Assembly (NCBI GenBank): GCA_902826935.1
Contig: CADEGR010000009.1
Location: 1-47,775 of the forward strand
Direction of reading: 5' to 3'
Origin: an uncultured Alphaproteobacteria bacterium
Lineage (GTDB): Bacteria > Pseudomonadota > Alphaproteobacteria > Geminicoccales > Geminicoccaceae
Length of the DNA stretch: 47,775 nucleotides
Shown in pieces: positions 45,683 to 47,775 of this stretch. The notes under the pieces are model-generated. The model had not been told where the DNA came from and made no database searches. It saw nothing but the letters and a program-made list of their open reading frames with translations. The position numbers and the translations under genes were made by a program. How positions within the stretch are numbered: the stretch's first letter is position 1; every line of letters begins with the position of its first letter.

Positions 45683-46168
45683 ATGGCGGAAGATCGGCCA
45701 CCGGCGGCGTTGCCGGCGTCGCTGCAGCCCGAGCCGACCGGGGTGGCCGCGCGGATCATGGCGCGGGCCGAGCAGGATCTGGTGTTCGTGCCGCAGCTCC
45801 TGAGCGAGAGCCAGCACATCCTGCAGCAGCATTTCCAGGCCTTCGTGCGCACCGAGCTGGCCGAGCGCGGCATCACCTTCGGCGACCATCCGCTGCTGTT
45901 GCCCTTCATCGAGACCCATGGCCGGGAGCTCGCCGACTTCGTGCTCACCAGCCTCGCCCTGCACCACCAGTTCCGGCTGACCGAGTTCGAGACGCTGGCC
46001 GGCGATCCGGCGCGGCTGCTGCGGCTGGACTTGTGGAACACGCTGCAGAGCCATATCGACCATGCCGAGCAGCATTTCCTGTCCGGCGTGGGCGGCCTGC
46101 CGCGCATCCTCCAGGCGGTCGAGGAGGCGCGCGCCTTGCTGATCGAGCGCATGGCTGACGGCCGATGA
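45683..46168 (+). CDS. Hypothetical helical protein, first gene of the rightward block
   Basis: A 161-residue, mostly alpha-helical, soluble protein (for example LVFVPQLLSESQHILQQHF, TLQSHIDHAEQHFLSGV, ILQAVEEARALLIERM). It is rich in His and Gln, with no signal peptide, membrane span or motif I can name. The ATG at 45683 has GGGCGGGA just upstream and is preferred over a GTG at 45653. The stop overlaps the next ATG by 4 nt. It diverges from the prm operon, sharing its upstream region, so the two may be co-regulated. Confidence 0.7.
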   Translation: MAEDRPPAALPASLQPEPTGVAARIMARAEQDLVFVPQLLSESQHILQQHFQAFVRTELAERGITFGDHPLLLPFIETHGRELADFVLTSLALHHQFRLTEFETLAGDPARLLRLDLWNTLQSHIDHAEQHFLSGVGGLPRILQAVEEARALLIERMADGR

Positions 46169-46413
46169 GCGAGGCGCTGCGCAGCCTGCTCGGCCAGCGC
46201 CTGGCCTTGGTCCAGCAGCTGGCGGTCCTGAACGCGCAGCAGCAGCGCGCCAGCCAGCAGCTGGGCGGCCTGGAGATCAGCCTGCTCAGCGATGCGGCTG
46301 ACGATCCGGCGGAGGTCGATCGTCTGCAGGCCCTGATCGCGACGATCGAAGCCGAGCAGGCGACGCTCGAAGCCGAGCTGGCCGCCCTTGATCTGCGGCT
46401 GGCCGCATCATGA
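46165..46413 (+). CDS. Small coiled-coil protein
   Basis: An 82-residue protein whose sequence is mainly heptad-like helix: LLGQRLALVQQLAVLNAQQQ, then a loop with DAADDPAEVD, then LQALIATIEAEQATLEAEL. It should form a helical hairpin or dimeric coiled coil. No family recognised. The ATGA overlap with the upstream gene suggests a 1:1 partner. The WD40 gene follows after 28 nt. Confidence 0.7.
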   Translation: MSEALRSLLGQRLALVQQLAVLNAQQQRASQQLGGLEISLLSDAADDPAEVDRLQALIATIEAEQATLEAELAALDLRLAAS

Positions 46414-46441
46414 AGAGCTGAATGATGAGCTGGGGGTGACG

Positions 46442-47557
46442 ATGGCGACGGCGAAAGCGCAGCTGAACCCGGGCCTGCTCGATCTGCTCGGCCGCGTCTG
46501 GCAGCTGGATCAGCCGGTGGCCGGGCTGGCGATCGCGGCGGGCGCGGTGACCTTCGCCCTGGCCGATGGCTCGGTGGCGCAAGCTCCCCTGGCCGACCCC
46601 GAGCCGCCCGAGCAGCGTCTTAGGGTCAGCGCCGAGGATGGCCGGAGCACCATCCGGCCGCGCCGCCATCAGCCGCCGCCGCTCAGCCGGCACAGCCTGG
46701 ACCCCGGCGCCCCGGTGCGCCTGGTCGCGGCACCGGGCCGGGGCTGCCTGCTCGGCGATGCGGGCGGCCGTCTCCACCACCTGGCCAAAGGCGGCACGCC
46801 CGAGCTCCTGGCCGAGCTGCCGGACGGGCCGATCAATGCCCTCGCTTATGCCGCCGATCGGGCCCTGCTCGCGGTCGCATCGGGCCATCAGGTCCGGCTC
46901 CTGGATCCGGCCGGCCGCGAGCAGGCGAGCCTCACGACCGAGCAGCCGACGCGCTGCCTCGCCTTTGCGCCAGGCGGCCGGCTTGCGATCGGTGCGGCCG
47001 ACCGCCTGCGGCTGTGGTCGCCCATGGGCGGCGATCCGATCATCGAGCTGGCGCTCGATGGCGAGCCGCTGACCCTCGCCTGGAGCGACGATGGCGCGCT
47101 GCTCGCCTGCGGCCTGGCACGCGACGGCTTGTGCATCTGGTGCGCCGCTGACGGGGGGGTGCGACGCATCAGAGGCTACCCGGCGCCGCTCGGCTGCGTC
47201 GCCTGGAGCGCCGGCACGGACGCGCTGGCGACCGCCGGCGCCTTTCGCCTGATCGTCTGGCCCACCGCCGAGCTCGCCCAGGCCGAGCCCCGCCAGACCC
47301 TGGCGACCGGCCGGCCCGGCCTGGTCCTGATCGAGCAGGTCGCCGCCGCCCCCAACCGCCGCCTGATCGCTGCCGGCTACGAGGACGGCCTCCTGATCCT
47401 GGCCGAGCCCGGCCAGCGGGACGAGCTGCTGGTGGCGCCGGCCGGCCAGGGTGCCATCACCGCGCTGGCCTGGTCCGCGGACGGCAGCCATCTGGCCTAC
47501 GGCACCGCCGCCGGCCGGGCCGCGATCCTCGCCTTGCCCAACCGGATGTTCAAATGA
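46442..47557 (+). CDS. WD40-repeat beta-propeller protein
   Basis: A 371-residue protein with about six or seven WD40-like blades of the bacterial type: INALAYAADRALLAVASGHQ, RCLAFAPGGRLAIGAADRL, LTLAWSDDGALLACGLARDG, GCVAWSAGTDALATAGAF and ITALAWSADGSHLAYGTAAG. Several blades end in a hydrophobic residue plus W (LRLWSP, LCIWCA, LIVWPT). It has no signal peptide, so it is a cytoplasmic scaffold. The ATG at 46442 is preferred over upstream non-ATG starts. Its stop overlaps the next ATG by 4 nt. Confidence 0.82.
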   Translation: MATAKAQLNPGLLDLLGRVWQLDQPVAGLAIAAGAVTFALADGSVAQAPLADPEPPEQRLRVSAEDGRSTIRPRRHQPPPLSRHSLDPGAPVRLVAAPGRGCLLGDAGGRLHHLAKGGTPELLAELPDGPINALAYAADRALLAVASGHQVRLLDPAGREQASLTTEQPTRCLAFAPGGRLAIGAADRLRLWSPMGGDPIIELALDGEPLTLAWSDDGALLACGLARDGLCIWCAADGGVRRIRGYPAPLGCVAWSAGTDALATAGAFRLIVWPTAELAQAEPRQTLATGRPGLVLIEQVAAAPNRRLIAAGYEDGLLILAEPGQRDELLVAPAGQGAITALAWSADGSHLAYGTAAGRAAILALPNRMFK

Positions 47558-47775
47558 CCAGCCGCGTCCCGACCCCAGCAGCGGAGAGCCCCATGGCGCC
47601 GACCCTGACGCCCGACGAGCAGAGCAAGGACCGGTTCTTCCTGCAGCTGGCCGAGCTCGCGACCTCGATGATCGAGGCCCATGGCCGCGATTTCGCCATG
47701 GGCGCCCTGGTCCTGGCCGCCCGCTTCATCGCCGAGAACAAGCCGCTCAGCCGAACCGCTCCGCCGCCCAGCTGA
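47554..47775 (+). CDS. Small hypothetical protein, last gene of the block
   Basis: A 73-residue protein that ends exactly with the window (TGA at 47773-47775), so it is complete. After a proline-rich, poorly ordered N-terminus comes a helix pair (LQLAELATSMIEAHG and FAMGALVLAARFIAENKP). No family recognised. It is translationally coupled to the WD40 gene by the ATGA overlap. An internal ATG at 47593 is an alternative start. Confidence 0.65.
   Translation: MTSRVPTPAAESPMAPTLTPDEQSKDRFFLQLAELATSMIEAHGRDFAMGALVLAARFIAENKPLSRTAPPPS

Overview
The window is high-GC and its gene content suggests a free-living aerobic alphaproteobacterium, perhaps from the Rhodospirillales. The evidence is an EcfG-type stress promoter, sigma-54 control of two energy operons, an HWE-family sensor kinase and a PHA thiolase/synthase pair. 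I cannot name the genus from the sequence alone. Apart from the left edge, most of the window is densely packed metabolic DNA with many 1-4 nt ATGA-type gene overlaps.

Layout. (1) Bases 1-1790 are a graveyard of broken genes. Remnants of a Toprim primase and an AAA ATPase of phage/plasmid type lie on the minus strand, abutting the 3' part of an apbE gene on the plus strand. (2) Bases 1790-15750, all minus strand, form one 16-gene operon for a group 2a (Huc-type) [NiFe] hydrogenase. Transcription order is small subunit, large subunit, two paralogous four-cysteine proteins, an endopeptidase with an extra C-terminal domain, a TPR protein, two tiny glycine-rich membrane proteins, a NifU-Rieske protein, an NHL propeller, then hypF-C-D-E-A-B. 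A textbook sigma-54 promoter (TGGCAC-N5-TTGC) lies just upstream of the small-subunit gene. Above it are a zinc-ribbon gene and a HoxA/HupR-like sigma-54 activator whose receiver domain has lost its phospho-acceptor. (3) Bases 17.7-20.8 kb carry a cupin, phaA and a class III-like phaC. (4) Bases 20.9-24.5 kb carry a three-gene membrane glycosylation set (STT3-like, GT2, methyltransferase). (5) Bases 25-28.3 kb encode a MASE1-PAS-HWE kinase-receiver hybrid. (6) Bases 28.4-32 kb carry tRNA-Thr(CGT), an AlkA-like glycosylase, two stress proteins and a GT4 glycosyltransferase; the yciF-like gene has an EcfG-type promoter. (7) Bases 32.2-36.1 kb (plus strand) carry an unknown gene, an AcoR-like sigma-54 activator and a degenerate G3E GTPase. 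(8) Bases 36.1-45.1 kb (minus strand) form an eight-gene soluble di-iron monooxygenase operon of the propane monooxygenase (prm/mim) type. It holds hydroxylase, reductase and coupling genes, an amidohydrolase, a MIP18-type protein, a dedicated GroEL and a Zn alcohol dehydrogenase. A second sigma-54 promoter and two inverted repeats spaced 32 bp centre to centre lie upstream. (9) Bases 45.7-47.8 kb (plus strand) carry four small genes of unknown function, one a WD40 propeller.

How it fits together. The organism appears able to draw electrons from H2, possibly at trace concentration, and carbon and energy from a short alkane or related small molecule, and to store carbon as polyhydroxyalkanoate. 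Both energy operons need sigma-54 but have different activators: a two-component-like one for hydrogenase and a GAF-domain effector-sensing one for the monooxygenase. The least described parts are the accessory genes inside the hydrogenase operon and the four-gene block divergent from the monooxygenase operon.
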